From Acidobacteria bacterium AB60 (GTDB taxonomy: Bacteria > Acidobacteriota > Terriglobia > Terriglobales > Acidobacteriaceae), in contig VANK01000001.1 in the NCBI GenBank assembly GCA_008682415.1, positions 868,001 to 932,000 of the forward strand: a DNA stretch of 64,000 nt. Reading direction: 5' to 3'. The stretch's first letter is position 1, and each line of letters opens with the position of its first letter. Below, piece after piece: positions 15,284-23,907 of the stretch. The notes beneath the pieces were generated by a model. The model was not told the origin of the DNA and did no database searches. It worked only from the letters and a program-made list of their open reading frames with translations. A program made the translations under genes and the position numbers.

Positions 15284-18125
15284 GGTTGAGAGTGAGAACC
15301 GCGTTAGGAACCGTGGTCAACAGGTTGTCAGTGGAATCGACCAGGACACCGAGCGGCAGGTAGACCGAACCCGGGGCTGTCGTCAGGCTCGTCACCGAGC
15401 TTCCGTAGGTGCCTACAACGGTTGAGACCACCCCTTTGGGCGTGATGCGCCGCACTACGCTGTTATCTGCGTCCGCCGCATACACATTGCCCTGGCTGTC
15501 GGTATCGAGATTGATGATCCCGCTGAACAGAGCGTTCACACCGGTTCCGTCCTGGTATCCGCAGGTCATCGTAGAGCCGGCGACGGCAGCCGCCTTCGAC
15601 GTGGCGAGGTCAATCTGATACACCGCGCAACCGGTCGAGGCATAGAGGTATTTTTCGGAGCCATCGGCGTTGACAAACACCGCCAAGCCCATGACACGAC
15701 TATCGTTCAACGAGTCAAAATTCGGATCGGCCGCGAGCAAAGCCGCATCGTCCACCTTGAGTGGGGCAATGTCGCCCGTTGCCAGGTCCATGGAGAAGAT
15801 GCCATCCCTGGAGGCATCCACGATGTACAGCACTTGACTGCCGCCTTCGAGGGCCAGCCAGACAGGGTCCTCAAATTGGAAGTTTTGTCCCACGCTTCCG
15901 AACCGGTCGGAGGCGACGAGAGTCGTGACATGACCGTCGGCGAGATCCAGCTTGCGGATCTCAGAGTTTCCGGTATCCGCGACGTACAGAAGGTTGGCAG
16001 ATGGATCTATGGCCATGCCCAGAGGGTTGTTGAACCGCGCGTCTACGCCCACGCCATCCGCGTAGCCTATCAATCCAGGCGTGCCTGCCACGGTGGACAC
16101 CGAGCTTCCGCTCTTATCTGCCAGAGCGATCTTGCGGATTGTTCCGTTCATCCAGTCGGAGACGTAGACATTGCCCGTCGCATCCGAAGCCATGCTAAAC
16201 GGGACGTTGAATGCGGCCTTGGCATCGACTCCGTCCGCGCTCCCAGCGGTGTTGCCAAATACGCTCAGCGCCAGCGAAGAGACCTTCTGCGTCGTCACGT
16301 CGATTTGGCGCAGCCGGAACGAGAGACCGTACCTCAAGAATTGCGAGGGATACCCCGCGGATTGCGCAAGAGCCGAGTCCCCGGAGTCATACCTATAGCC
16401 GCTGTCGGAGACATATAAGGTGCCGTTCGCGCCCAATGCGATGCTGAGCGGATCGAGGAATGAAGCGACATTACCCGGGCCATCCACGTCGGCGTCGACT
16501 TGGTCGGCTCCTGCTACGGTCGAGACACCCACGGTACCGTCGGAGTTAAGAGCGACCTTGCGAACGCGATTGTTGCGGGCGTCTGCAACGTAGAGCGCCG
16601 AACCATCAGGGGTCAACGCGATTCCGATGGGTCCCTCGAACCTGGCTTCCGAACCCAGACCATCCAGATATCCCCACCCATTTCCAGCTACGGTGGAAAC
16701 GGTGGCAGCGCCTTTATCATCAATGGCAATCTTCCGGATATACCCATTCCAATCGGAAACGAAGACGGTCTTGCCGTCCGGCGCCGCCGCGACGCCTTCC
16801 ACATCGCCCAGGCTTGCAGAGGGGTCTTCTGTTTCACCGCAGGTTCCTCCCGCCAGCGTGGAAACAGTTGCCGATCCGTCCTCTGCGAAGGCGATCTTGC
16901 GGACCGCGCAATTGTCCTCGTCTGCTATATACAGGTTCCCTGCCTGATCGAGCGACAGTCCGACCGGATACCCGAATTCGGCCGTGCTTCCCGGTCCATC
17001 GACATATCCGTAGTGAACGCCCGCCACAAACGAGACAGAAGGGGTCCCGTCACTCGCAATCGTGATCTTGCGAATGCTCTCGTAATCATCATCCGAGAAA
17101 TAAATAGCGCTTCCATCGGGTGTTACAGCGATAGCGAGCGGATCGTAAACTCCAACATTGGTGGGGCTCGATGCGGCAATGGTCGTTAGCGACGCGTTCT
17201 TGTTTGCCAGCGAACGGGCCATCAGCAGAGGATTCGGAGAACTGTTTTTGCTGGCAGTGTTCGTGGTGTTGCCGCGCACCATTGCATGAGTCGGAGACTG
17301 CCCGGCGGAATAGCGATTGCCGCTTCCGGCGTTGCTGGCCAGCACGGTCACGTTCCCTGCGGGCGTAATCTTGCAGACCGCCGCATTGTACTGATCGGTC
17401 GCATAGATATTGCCTGCCCCGTCGGTCGCGATAAAATTCGGGGTGCCGCACAGAGTCATGGAACTGAGATAGCTTAGCCGGTCCGTGCCCGCAAACGCCG
17501 TTCCATTCAGCACGCTGAGATTGCTGCGTACCGCCACAGTCACGGTCGCCGTTACCGTGCTACCAAGGGAGTTGGCGGCAGTCAGGGTGTATGTGGTGGT
17601 GGCCGCCGGGGAAACCGAAACGCTCGTTCCGGTGACTGTCCCCACGGCATTGTCGATGGATACGGTCGTGGCGCCACTCACGTCCCAGGTCAAGGTCGTG
17701 CTGCCCGGCCCCACGGTCATCGGAGAGAGCATCTTGTCGCTCGCGACGAAGCTGTTGATTGCGGCAGCATCCACCACCGTCACAGTCACCTTCGCCGACA
17801 CCGTGCCGCCGCTGTTGGAAGCCGTCAGCGTATACGTCGTGGTTGCAGTGGGCTTGACCTTCGTGCTGGTGCCATTCACCGTGCCCACGCCGTTGTCGAT
17901 CGACAACGTCGTTGCATTGCTTGCTGTCCAGGTCAGAGTCGCGCTTTCGCCCGCAGTGATCGAGGGAGCCGAACTGATAAAGCTGCTCACAACCGGAGCA
18001 GGAGTCGTCTGCGTCGTACTGCTTTTGCTGCTGCCGCCTCCGCAGCCGGTAAAAAATGTCAACGCCACCAGGGCACTGGGCACAAATATCTGCGCCCATC
18101 TTGCACCGCGCTTCTTCCAACTCAT
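15279..18125 (-). CDS. Secreted lipoprotein with two Ig-like modules and NHL beta-propeller repeats
   Basis: The product is about 948 residues from MSWKKRGARW. The signal peptide ends in a lipobox-like TFFTGC, so a lipid anchor is likely. Two successive Ig-like modules (about 45-125 and 130-205) share the pattern ATLTWTASNATTLSIDNGVG / TTLTWDVSGATTVSIDNAVG, with TTTYTLTA strands. From about residue 215 to the end there are many NHL-type repeats containing variants of GNLYIADxxNxxVRKI and VSTVAGxxGxxGYxDG, enough for more than one propeller. Such proteins are surface or periplasmic binding scaffolds and are frequent in Acidobacteria. No catalytic site is evident and the ligand is unknown. The gene stands alone. 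Confidence 0.85.
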   Translation of the reverse strand: MSWKKRGARWAQIFVPSALVALTFFTGCGGGSSKSSTTQTTPAPVVSSFISSAPSITAGESATLTWTASNATTLSIDNGVGTVNGTSTKVKPTATTTYTLTASNSGGTVSAKVTVTVVDAAAINSFVASDKMLSPMTVGPGSTTLTWDVSGATTVSIDNAVGTVTGTSVSVSPAATTTYTLTAANSLGSTVTATVTVAVRSNLSVLNGTAFAGTDRLSYLSSMTLCGTPNFIATDGAGNIYATDQYNAAVCKITPAGNVTVLASNAGSGNRYSAGQSPTHAMVRGNTTNTASKNSSPNPLLMARSLANKNASLTTIAASSPTNVGVYDPLAIAVTPDGSAIYFSDDDYESIRKITIASDGTPSVSFVAGVHYGYVDGPGSTAEFGYPVGLSLDQAGNLYIADEDNCAVRKIAFAEDGSATVSTLAGGTCGETEDPSASLGDVEGVAAAPDGKTVFVSDWNGYIRKIAIDDKGAATVSTVAGNGWGYLDGLGSEARFEGPIGIALTPDGSALYVADARNNRVRKVALNSDGTVGVSTVAGADQVDADVDGPGNVASFLDPLSIALGANGTLYVSDSGYRYDSGDSALAQSAGYPSQFLRYGLSFRLRQIDVTTQKVSSLALSVFGNTAGSADGVDAKAAFNVPFSMASDATGNVYVSDWMNGTIRKIALADKSGSSVSTVAGTPGLIGYADGVGVDARFNNPLGMAIDPSANLLYVADTGNSEIRKLDLADGHVTTLVASDRFGSVGQNFQFEDPVWLALEGGSQVLYIVDASRDGIFSMDLATGDIAPLKVDDAALLAADPNFDSLNDSRVMGLAVFVNADGSEKYLYASTGCAVYQIDLATSKAAAVAGSTMTCGYQDGTGVNALFSGIINLDTDSQGNVYAADADNSVVRRITPKGVVSTVVGTYGSSVTSLTTAPGSVYLPLGVLVDSTDNLLTTVPNAVLTLNQ

Positions 18126-18492
18126 ATGCACTCCTTGCACTATTCAGCTTTCTCAACCAAAACCGCGGGGGAGAATCAATTCGCCTGCGAGACCTTCACA
18201 ACCTTCGCCCCCATCCCACAGCTTCCCTGAGGAAAGGTGCGAAACAGGTACATGGAAAACTCCATCATTCTCCGCCTGCCTGCCCGCTCCCTCCGCGTGT
18301 CGGCTGACACACTGGTCGGTGATTAAGTGATTCTTTGTCCCTGGTTTACGTTTGAGTGCACTTGAGTTTTCCGGATACTCCGGATGAGTGTGAAGATCTT
18401 GATGCAGCGGAAAAATCCGGCGGGACTATGACCTTTTCGAGACAAAAAAACCCGGCCCTTTCGGGCCGGGCTCTTGTTTCCGATCTACTAAA
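18126..18492. other. Intergenic region with trxA terminator and one possible small ORF
   Basis: Apart from the trxA terminator at 18444-18472, this stretch holds a 24-codon plus-strand frame at 18252-18326 (starts MENSIILRLPARSLRVS) and a TCCGGA-TAC-TCCGGA repeat near 18369-18383. Nothing proves that the small frame is translated. The promoter of the NHL lipoprotein gene must lie here on the minus strand, but I cannot assign its hexamers. Confidence 0.4.
18444..18472 (-). terminator. Intrinsic terminator of trxA
   Basis: A perfect hairpin (CCCGGCCC, loop TTTC, GGGCCGGG at 18451-18470) is followed on the minus strand by seven consecutive T residues (18450-18444). It is a textbook rho-independent terminator 20 bp beyond the trxA stop codon. 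Confidence 0.92.
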
Positions 18493-18852
18493 TTACGCGA
18501 GCGAGCGCTGCGCCTGTTCTTGCCCAAGCAGGCGCTGTACCTTTTCCTCAATCACGTCCTGAGGAACATACCCTACGATCTGGTCAGCTACCTTGCCGTC
18601 CTTGAAGAACAGAAGAGCTGGGATCCCGCGAATCCCGTACCGCGATGGAGTCGCGCCGTTCTGGTCCACATTCACCTTGGTTACCTTGAGTTTGCCGGCG
18701 TACGTCGTCGCGATGCTGTCCACAGCCGGAGCGATCATCTTACAGGGGCCGCACCATGCCGCCCAGAAGTCCACCAGGACGACCTGCTCACTCTTGAGCA
18801 CCTCCTGGTCAAAGTTCGCATCCGTTACTTCCAAAACACCTGCTCCCGCCAT
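18493..18852 (-). CDS. trxA: Thioredoxin
   Basis: This 119-residue protein has the thioredoxin fold with the active site WCGPC at residues 33-37. The cis-proline region is RGIPALLFF, and the conserved KVNVDQN strand is present. It reduces protein disulphides in the cytoplasm using NADPH through thioredoxin reductase, which is not in this window. An AAGGAGG ribosome binding site lies just upstream of the ATG, and an intrinsic terminator follows, so it is probably monocistronic. The length is slightly above the 105-110 typical of TrxA because of short terminal extensions. Confidence 0.95.
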   Translation of the reverse strand: MAGAGVLEVTDANFDQEVLKSEQVVLVDFWAAWCGPCKMIAPAVDSIATTYAGKLKVTKVNVDQNGATPSRYGIRGIPALLFFKDGKVADQIVGYVPQDVIEEKVQRLLGQEQAQRSLA

Positions 18853-19273
18853 GTGCCTCCTTGCCTTCCTTCCTTCGACAGTTTAATCGAACGATCCAAT
18901 CATGGGATGCGTCGGGTCTCTGTAAAGTCGCACAGGGGTCAAATCGAGTAATGTCCCGCGGGAAAGGACCAACGTCGCGGAACGTTGGCAAGGAGAGGAT
19001 CCGGAAGGCCGGCACTGCGAGCGATATCCGAATTCGAGCCCAAAATCAGAAGCGCCCGGACTCCTATCAAGGAATCACGGGCGCTAGAGCAGCCCTCCCC
19101 CAGAACTGCCCACGTTGTGAATGTAGGGGTTCCTGAGAGGAAAGGCAAGGAATCTTAGGTAATTCCGGCCGTGATCACCATCGTGGGAGTTTGAATTTGG
19201 ATAATACTGAGATCGCTGGGGTTATTCGAAATGCTACCCCTTCTTCCACGCGCGGGAATTGACCTCAAACGAG
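18853..19273. other. 421-bp intergenic region with strong stem-loops (possible structured RNA)
   Basis: No convincing coding frame lies here; the small minus-strand frames lack conserved character. Two perfect stems stand out: CCAACGT/ACGTTGG at 18969-18988 (6-nt loop) and AGCGCCCG/CGGGCGCT at 19051-19085 (19-nt loop). Purine-rich flanks (GGAAAGG, GGAGAGG, GAGGAAAGG) also recur. I could not match it to 6S RNA, SRP RNA, tmRNA or RNase P RNA signatures. The trxA promoter must lie at the left end on the minus strand. Confidence 0.35.
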
Positions 19274-20212
19274 TTACGTCGGTTCCAGCGGATCGAATCG
19301 ATTTGCGCCCCTCGCCTCGAAGCAGCAGACCAGAAGTTCAGGAGCAGACATTCCCTCAAGCGCCTCCTCGATGGCGCATGTCGCCCGGCCCACTTGATGC
19401 TGACCGTCAACCACCACCAACACGGCCGGCCCTGCCCCGCTCAAGGCAACGCCCAAAATCCCTTCCAGGCCGGCAAGCGGCAATAACCTGGGAAGCTGTG
19501 GGCAAATGCCCGACCGGTAAGGCTGGTGAATGCGGTCGGACATGGAGGCCTGCAGCAGATCCCCACGCCCCTGTGCGAATGCCAATCCCAGCATCGCCAC
19601 TGACTGCAGATTCGCAACCACATCCGCGCGAGCATAGGTCTCCGGCAGAACCGCACGTGCTTTGCTCGTGGCAAGCGGCTCGTTGGGCAGCACGACAATC
19701 GGCCTCCACTCCGCCGGTGGCACAACCCGCGCCACCGACACGTGTGCGGCTTTCGACGCGGCTGCAACGAACCCTCCCAGCCAGCATGCGGCGGCGTTGT
19801 CCGGGTGGCCCTCCAGCGCCGATGCCTTCGCCAGAATCTGGTCGCTGTCCCAGTTCAGAGAACCAAAATGGTTTGCAAGCGTTATGGCCGCAAGCCGGCC
19901 CGCAGCGGACGATCCGCAGCCCATCCCGAGCGGAATCTCATTCTCCATTTCGATAGCAAGCGGAACGACGGGACGACCGTTTTCCTCGAGCAGCGTGCGG
20001 TAGAGATCAAGGATGAGATTGTTGTCGAGGCGGCCACAGCGTTCCGCATCTCGTCCCTTGGCCCGGATGGAGAACTCGCTCGCCGCTTGCGCTTCGATGT
20101 GAAGATAAAGATTCAGCGCCACTGCCGCGGTATCGAAACCGGGCCCGAGGTTCGCCGAGGTAGCGGGAAGGCGCAGACGCATCTTGCCTGGGGACTGCGC
20201 GCATCCGTTCAT
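19274..20212 (-). CDS. thrB: Homoserine kinase
   Basis: This 312-residue GHMP-superfamily kinase has the N-terminal motif PATSANLGPGFD at about residues 16-27. The ATP-binding glycine/serine-rich loop PLGMGCGSSAAGRLAA lies near residue 95, and a C-terminal GVALSGAGPAVLV motif 3 is present. It phosphorylates homoserine to O-phosphohomoserine, the substrate of the threonine synthase encoded just upstream. The start codon overlaps the thrC stop (ATGA), so the two are almost certainly one operon. Length and motif order are normal for ThrB. Confidence 0.94.
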   Translation of the reverse strand: MNGCAQSPGKMRLRLPATSANLGPGFDTAAVALNLYLHIEAQAASEFSIRAKGRDAERCGRLDNNLILDLYRTLLEENGRPVVPLAIEMENEIPLGMGCGSSAAGRLAAITLANHFGSLNWDSDQILAKASALEGHPDNAAACWLGGFVAAASKAAHVSVARVVPPAEWRPIVVLPNEPLATSKARAVLPETYARADVVANLQSVAMLGLAFAQGRGDLLQASMSDRIHQPYRSGICPQLPRLLPLAGLEGILGVALSGAGPAVLVVVDGQHQVGRATCAIEEALEGMSAPELLVCCFEARGANRFDPLEPT

Positions 20213-21564
20213 GACGCGGCTTCCTTCATCGCCGCGAGCACGGCTCCGGGCGTGGCGTCCACATTCCGCGCCTCCCTGCGAAGCGCGGCGATCTCGCGCT
20301 CGTAGCCCGCGGACTCCTCGGCTCGCAAGAGCGTGCCGCGATGGAAGTCGATCGTGTAATCAGCATCCTTCAGCGTGTGGCCGGTCAGCACCAGCACCAC
20401 CGTCTCGCTATCGCCCACAGTTCCGGCGGCGCGAAGCTTCTTCAATCCCGCGAGCGTCACCGCGGAGGCCGGCTCGCAGCCAAGCCCCTCTGCTCCCAAC
20501 TCAGCTTTGGCAACCGCAATCTCCGCCTCCGTCGCCTCCAGAACCCACCCATCCGTGCTCTGCACCACCCGCGCGGCCTTGCGCCACGACGCTGGATTGC
20601 CGATACGGATCGCCGTGGCCCGCGTGTGCGCCTCAACCGGCTGCATCTCGGCACCGCGCGACTCCCGGAAACTGCGCACCAGCGGATTGGCTCCTTCCGC
20701 CTGCACCACCGTGATCCGCGGTATCCGGGCTACCAGGCCCAGTTCGCGCATCTCCTGAAACCCTTTGCCCAGAGCCGAGCTGTTGGCCAGGTTCCCGCCC
20801 GGCACGATCAGGTGATCGGGCACATTCCAGTCCAACGCCTCCGCAATCTCGATAGCCGGCGTCTTCTGTCCCTCCAGCCGATAAGGATTCACCGAATTGA
20901 GCAGATAGATCGGCGCCTCGCGCACGATCTCGGTTAGCACGCGGACGCATCCATCGAAGTCCGTCTTGAGCTGGCACGTCACGGCGCCATAGTCCATCGC
21001 CTGCGACAACTTCCCCCACGCAATCTTGCCCTCCGGAATCAGCACCAGGCTTCGCAGTCCCGCTCTCGCTGCATAAGCCGCCATCGCTGCCGAGGTGTTC
21101 CCGGTCGACGCGCACGCAACCCACTGGAACCCTCGCTCGCGCGCCACGCTCAGCGCCGCCGTCATGCCCGTATCTTTGAACGATCCGGTGGGATTCATTC
21201 CCTGGTGCTTCGCAAACAGCTGGTCCATCCCCAGCGCCTTTGCCGATCTCGGCAGCGCATAAAGCGGAGTATTGCCTTCGCGCAACGAGACCGCGTTCCC
21301 AAAACTGTCCAGAATGGGGAGCAGTTCCCGGAACCGCCATACCCCGGAATGGTCCAGCGCCTCCGACGAGCACCGACGCTCCCGCCACAGCCATTTCAGC
21401 GCCCCCGCGTTCGGGCGATCGAGGCTCTTGCGCTGAGCCCAGCCCGGGTACTCCACCTCGAAAAGATCGCCGCAGTCTACGCAACGGAAATCCGGCTTCA
21501 CCTCGCTGCCGGAGATCCGCGCACCGCAGCCGAAACAACGCAATTGATGCAGATTGTCGTTCAT
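20209..21564 (-). CDS. thrC: Threonine synthase
   Basis: The predicted product is 451 residues from MNDNLHQLRCFGCG. A longer frame to 21681 would run into the divergent modA gene. The N-terminus carries a zinc-ribbon-like pair of CxxC motifs (CFGCG, CVDCG). The PLP lysine is in NPTGSFKDTGMTAA, and the phosphate-binding loop is ASTGNTSAAMAAYA. It converts O-phosphohomoserine to threonine. This is the short type (about 400-450 residues) used with thrB rather than the long yeast-like form. It is the first gene of thrC-thrB. Only 62 bp separate it from modA, so the two divergent promoters must overlap or abut. Confidence 0.94.
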   Translation of the reverse strand: MNDNLHQLRCFGCGARISGSEVKPDFRCVDCGDLFEVEYPGWAQRKSLDRPNAGALKWLWRERRCSSEALDHSGVWRFRELLPILDSFGNAVSLREGNTPLYALPRSAKALGMDQLFAKHQGMNPTGSFKDTGMTAALSVARERGFQWVACASTGNTSAAMAAYAARAGLRSLVLIPEGKIAWGKLSQAMDYGAVTCQLKTDFDGCVRVLTEIVREAPIYLLNSVNPYRLEGQKTPAIEIAEALDWNVPDHLIVPGGNLANSSALGKGFQEMRELGLVARIPRITVVQAEGANPLVRSFRESRGAEMQPVEAHTRATAIRIGNPASWRKAARVVQSTDGWVLEATEAEIAVAKAELGAEGLGCEPASAVTLAGLKKLRAAGTVGDSETVVLVLTGHTLKDADYTIDFHRGTLLRAEESAGYEREIAALRREARNVDATPGAVLAAMKEAAS

Positions 21565-21626
21565 GCCTGGTGTTAGCGTACCAGTGAGGGCGCACTTTTG
21601 CCCTGCGCCCACGCGGGAGGGCCCGA

Positions 21627-22430
21627 ATGCGATCCAAATCCGTGAGTTTCCTTCAGATCCTCTTCCTGGTGGTGCTTTCAACTGCCCCCGCAGCCCTGAT
21701 CGGACAAACCTCCCTGCGCATCGCCGCCGCCGCCGACCTCGAGCCGGTCCTTCCCGCCATCCTCACGCAATTCGAGCAGGAGACCGGCATCCATGCCGAC
21801 GCCACCTACCAGTCCTCGGCCGCACTCACCGCGCAAATTCAAAATGGAGCGCCTTTCGATATCTTCCTCTCAGCCGATCTCGGCTATCCTCAAAAACTCA
21901 TCGCCGCGGGTCTGGCGCAGGGACTCGGGGATGGCGCTAACGGAACACCCATCGCCTACGCGCATGGAACCCTTGTCCTCTGGGCTCGCAAAGACGCGCA
22001 CCTGCCGGCGCTCTCCATGGACCTCCTGCGGCGCCCCGAAATCCAGCGCATCGCCATCGCCAATCCCGATCGTGCTCCTTATGGGCGCGCGGCGGTCGCG
22101 GCTCTCCAGAAGAGTGGTCTTTACGAGGCCGTGAAGTCCCGCCTCGTGACTGCGGAGAACATCTCTCAGGCTGCCCAGTTCGTCGATAGCGGCAACGCCG
22201 ACGTGGGCTTCCTCTCCCTCACCTCCGCAAGCACACCGCGGCTCAAAGCTGAGGGAAATTTCACCGTAGTTCCCACCAGCCTGTACAACCCCATCGAGCA
22301 GGGAGCGGTTCTTGTCACCAAGGCCCCCCATCGCGTTGAGGCGAAGACGTTTCTTGTCTACCTCATGTCCACCCCGGTGCAACAGGGGATGCGGGAATAC
22401 GGCCTGACCCCCTCCAGGCCTGTTCCCTGA
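21627..22430 (+). CDS. modA: Molybdate ABC transporter substrate-binding protein ModA
   Basis: This 267-residue protein has a cleavable signal peptide ending near ALIGQ and a type II periplasmic binding fold. The opening LRIAAAADLEPVLPAI, the QSSAALTAQIQNGAPFDIFLSAD segment (quoted in part) and the later Y-x-I-A-Y-like stretch are standard ModA oxyanion-site features. It captures molybdate or tungstate in the periplasm and delivers it to ModB. A GGAGG sequence precedes the ATG. No molybdenum-cofactor riboswitch or ModE gene is visible nearby. Confidence 0.92.
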   Translation: MRSKSVSFLQILFLVVLSTAPAALIGQTSLRIAAAADLEPVLPAILTQFEQETGIHADATYQSSAALTAQIQNGAPFDIFLSADLGYPQKLIAAGLAQGLGDGANGTPIAYAHGTLVLWARKDAHLPALSMDLLRRPEIQRIAIANPDRAPYGRAAVAALQKSGLYEAVKSRLVTAENISQAAQFVDSGNADVGFLSLTSASTPRLKAEGNFTVVPTSLYNPIEQGAVLVTKAPHRVEAKTFLVYLMSTPVQQGMREYGLTPSRPVP

Positions 22431-22485
22431 CGGGCGATTTAGCGCAATCCGAGTGATCGCCGGCAGGTATCCTTTTGAGAACGCT

Positions 22486-23181
22486 ATGGATTGGCAAGCA
22501 CTTACCCTGACGCTCCGTCTGGCCTCCCTTACGACAGCGCTCTTGCTCCTCATCGCCATTCCCTTGGCGGCTTGGCTGGTGCTCGGACGCAGCCGGCTGT
22601 TGCCTCTCGTTCAGGCGCTCACCGCGTTGCCGCTTGTTCTGCCCCCTACCGTTCTCGGCTTTTTCCTTCTCGTCTTGCTTGGACCTCGCACAGCCATCGG
22701 CAGAGCAATCACGGCGCTGCTTGGGCATCCCCTGGCATTCTCGTTCTCCGGCTTGGTGGTTGGTTCCGTACTCTATAGCCTGCCTTTCGCCGTCCAGCCC
22801 TTGGTGGCGGGATTCGCCTCCATCGACTCATCCCTTCTGGACGCTGCCCGTCTTCTCGGAGCCGGCCCTGCACGCCTCGTCCGAACCTTACTCGTCCCCC
22901 TCGCCCGGCGCTCCTTGCTCGCCGCCGCCGTGCTCAGCTTTCTGCACACCGTGGGTGAGTTCGGCGTCGTGCTCATGCTCGGCGGCGACATCCCCGGCGC
23001 TACCCGCACCCTTTCCATCCTCCTCTACAACCAGGTGGAAAACTTCGACTACCCCGCCGCCACGCGCACTGCCGCCGTGCTGCTCACCTTGAGTCTCGCT
23101 GCGCTCGTCGCTATCTACGCGGCAGGACAGGCTCGCGATGCGGGCCAGGTGCTGCGCGGACGCGGAGGCACCCGTGCTTGA
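22486..23181 (+). CDS. modB: Molybdate ABC transporter permease ModB
   Basis: The predicted product is 231 residues from MDWQALTLTLRLASL. It has about five membrane-spanning segments and the permease EAA-type loop DAARLLGAGPARLVRTLLVP, which contacts the ATPase. LPLVLPPTVLGFFLL and HTVGEFGVVLMLGGDIPG are typical of ModB/CysT-type permeases. It forms the inner-membrane channel for molybdate. Its stop overlaps the GTG start of modC by 8 bp, which implies coupled translation. Confidence 0.92.
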   Translation: MDWQALTLTLRLASLTTALLLLIAIPLAAWLVLGRSRLLPLVQALTALPLVLPPTVLGFFLLVLLGPRTAIGRAITALLGHPLAFSFSGLVVGSVLYSLPFAVQPLVAGFASIDSSLLDAARLLGAGPARLVRTLLVPLARRSLLAAAVLSFLHTVGEFGVVLMLGGDIPGATRTLSILLYNQVENFDYPAATRTAAVLLTLSLAALVAIYAAGQARDAGQVLRGRGGTRA

Positions 23182-23887
23182 GATCGATTGCGCGGTGCGG
23201 CATGGCGCATTTCACCTGCAAATGAAAACAAGATTCATCCAGCCGTGGACGGTAATCTTCGGCCCCAGCGGCTCGGGAAAGAGCACTCTCCTGCGGCTCC
23301 TCGCGGGCCTCGACCCTTCCGCTCCGGCGCTCCCCGGCCATGCCCGCATCCTCTTCGACGGTGTCCCGTTGACCGACACTGCCGCGCGTGTTTGGATCCG
23401 CCCGGGACAGCGCTCCACTGCCCTCGTCACCCAACGAACCGCGCTCTTCCCTCACCTATCCGTCGCTGAGAATGTGGCCTACGGCTTAGTTCAGCTTTCC
23501 CGCACCCAGCGCGACGAGCGCGTTCGCGAGATGCTCGATCTGGTCGACGCGCGCGACTTCCTGGATCGTCGCCCTCACGGACTATCCGGTGGCGAAGCAC
23601 AACGCATCGCCCTGGCGCGCGCCCTCGCACCCGGACCAAAGCTCCTGCTTCTCGATGAACCCTTCTCTGCCCTCGATGGAGCCACGAGCGACGTATTGCT
23701 TGACCGCCTGCGCGCATGGGTGAAGGCGCACGAAGTACAAACGATTCTCGCTACCCATGACGCCGCAGACGCCTTCGTCACTGCCGCGGATGTCGCCCTG
23801 CTGCGGGAAGGCCGGCTCGTCGCCCTCGGGCCGGCTACGACAGTTCTCGCCGAAGAACGCAACCGGCTCATCGGCCGTCTGTCCTGA
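23174..23887 (+). CDS. modC: Molybdate ABC transporter ATPase ModC (no MOP domain)
   Basis: The product is 237 residues from a GTG that overlaps the modB stop; the ORF can be read from 23138, but VLEIDCAVRHGAF matches the family start. Walker A is GPSGSGKSTLLRLL, the signature is LSGGEAQRIALARAL, and Walker B is LLLLDEPFSALDG. E. coli ModC is about 350 residues and has a C-terminal MOP molybdate-binding domain. Here the protein ends right after the nucleotide-binding domain, so allosteric trans-inhibition by molybdate through MOP is not expected. A 7-bp inverted repeat spans its stop and that of convergent murB. Confidence 0.9.
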   Translation: MLEIDCAVRHGAFHLQMKTRFIQPWTVIFGPSGSGKSTLLRLLAGLDPSAPALPGHARILFDGVPLTDTAARVWIRPGQRSTALVTQRTALFPHLSVAENVAYGLVQLSRTQRDERVREMLDLVDARDFLDRRPHGLSGGEAQRIALARALAPGPKLLLLDEPFSALDGATSDVLLDRLRAWVKAHEVQTILATHDAADAFVTAADVALLREGRLVALGPATTVLAEERNRLIGRLS

Positions 23888-23907
23888 ACTTCCTGTCTTT
23901 CCGGAGT

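Noticed and set aside
18950..19150. 6S, SRP or RNase P RNA gene
   Set aside because: The stems are real, but the conserved sequence blocks of these RNAs could not be found, so it is left as an unassigned region.
21565..21626. Molybdenum-cofactor or threonine-related riboswitch between thrC and modA
   Set aside because: Only 62 bp separate the divergent starts, too short for either element, and no consensus was seen.
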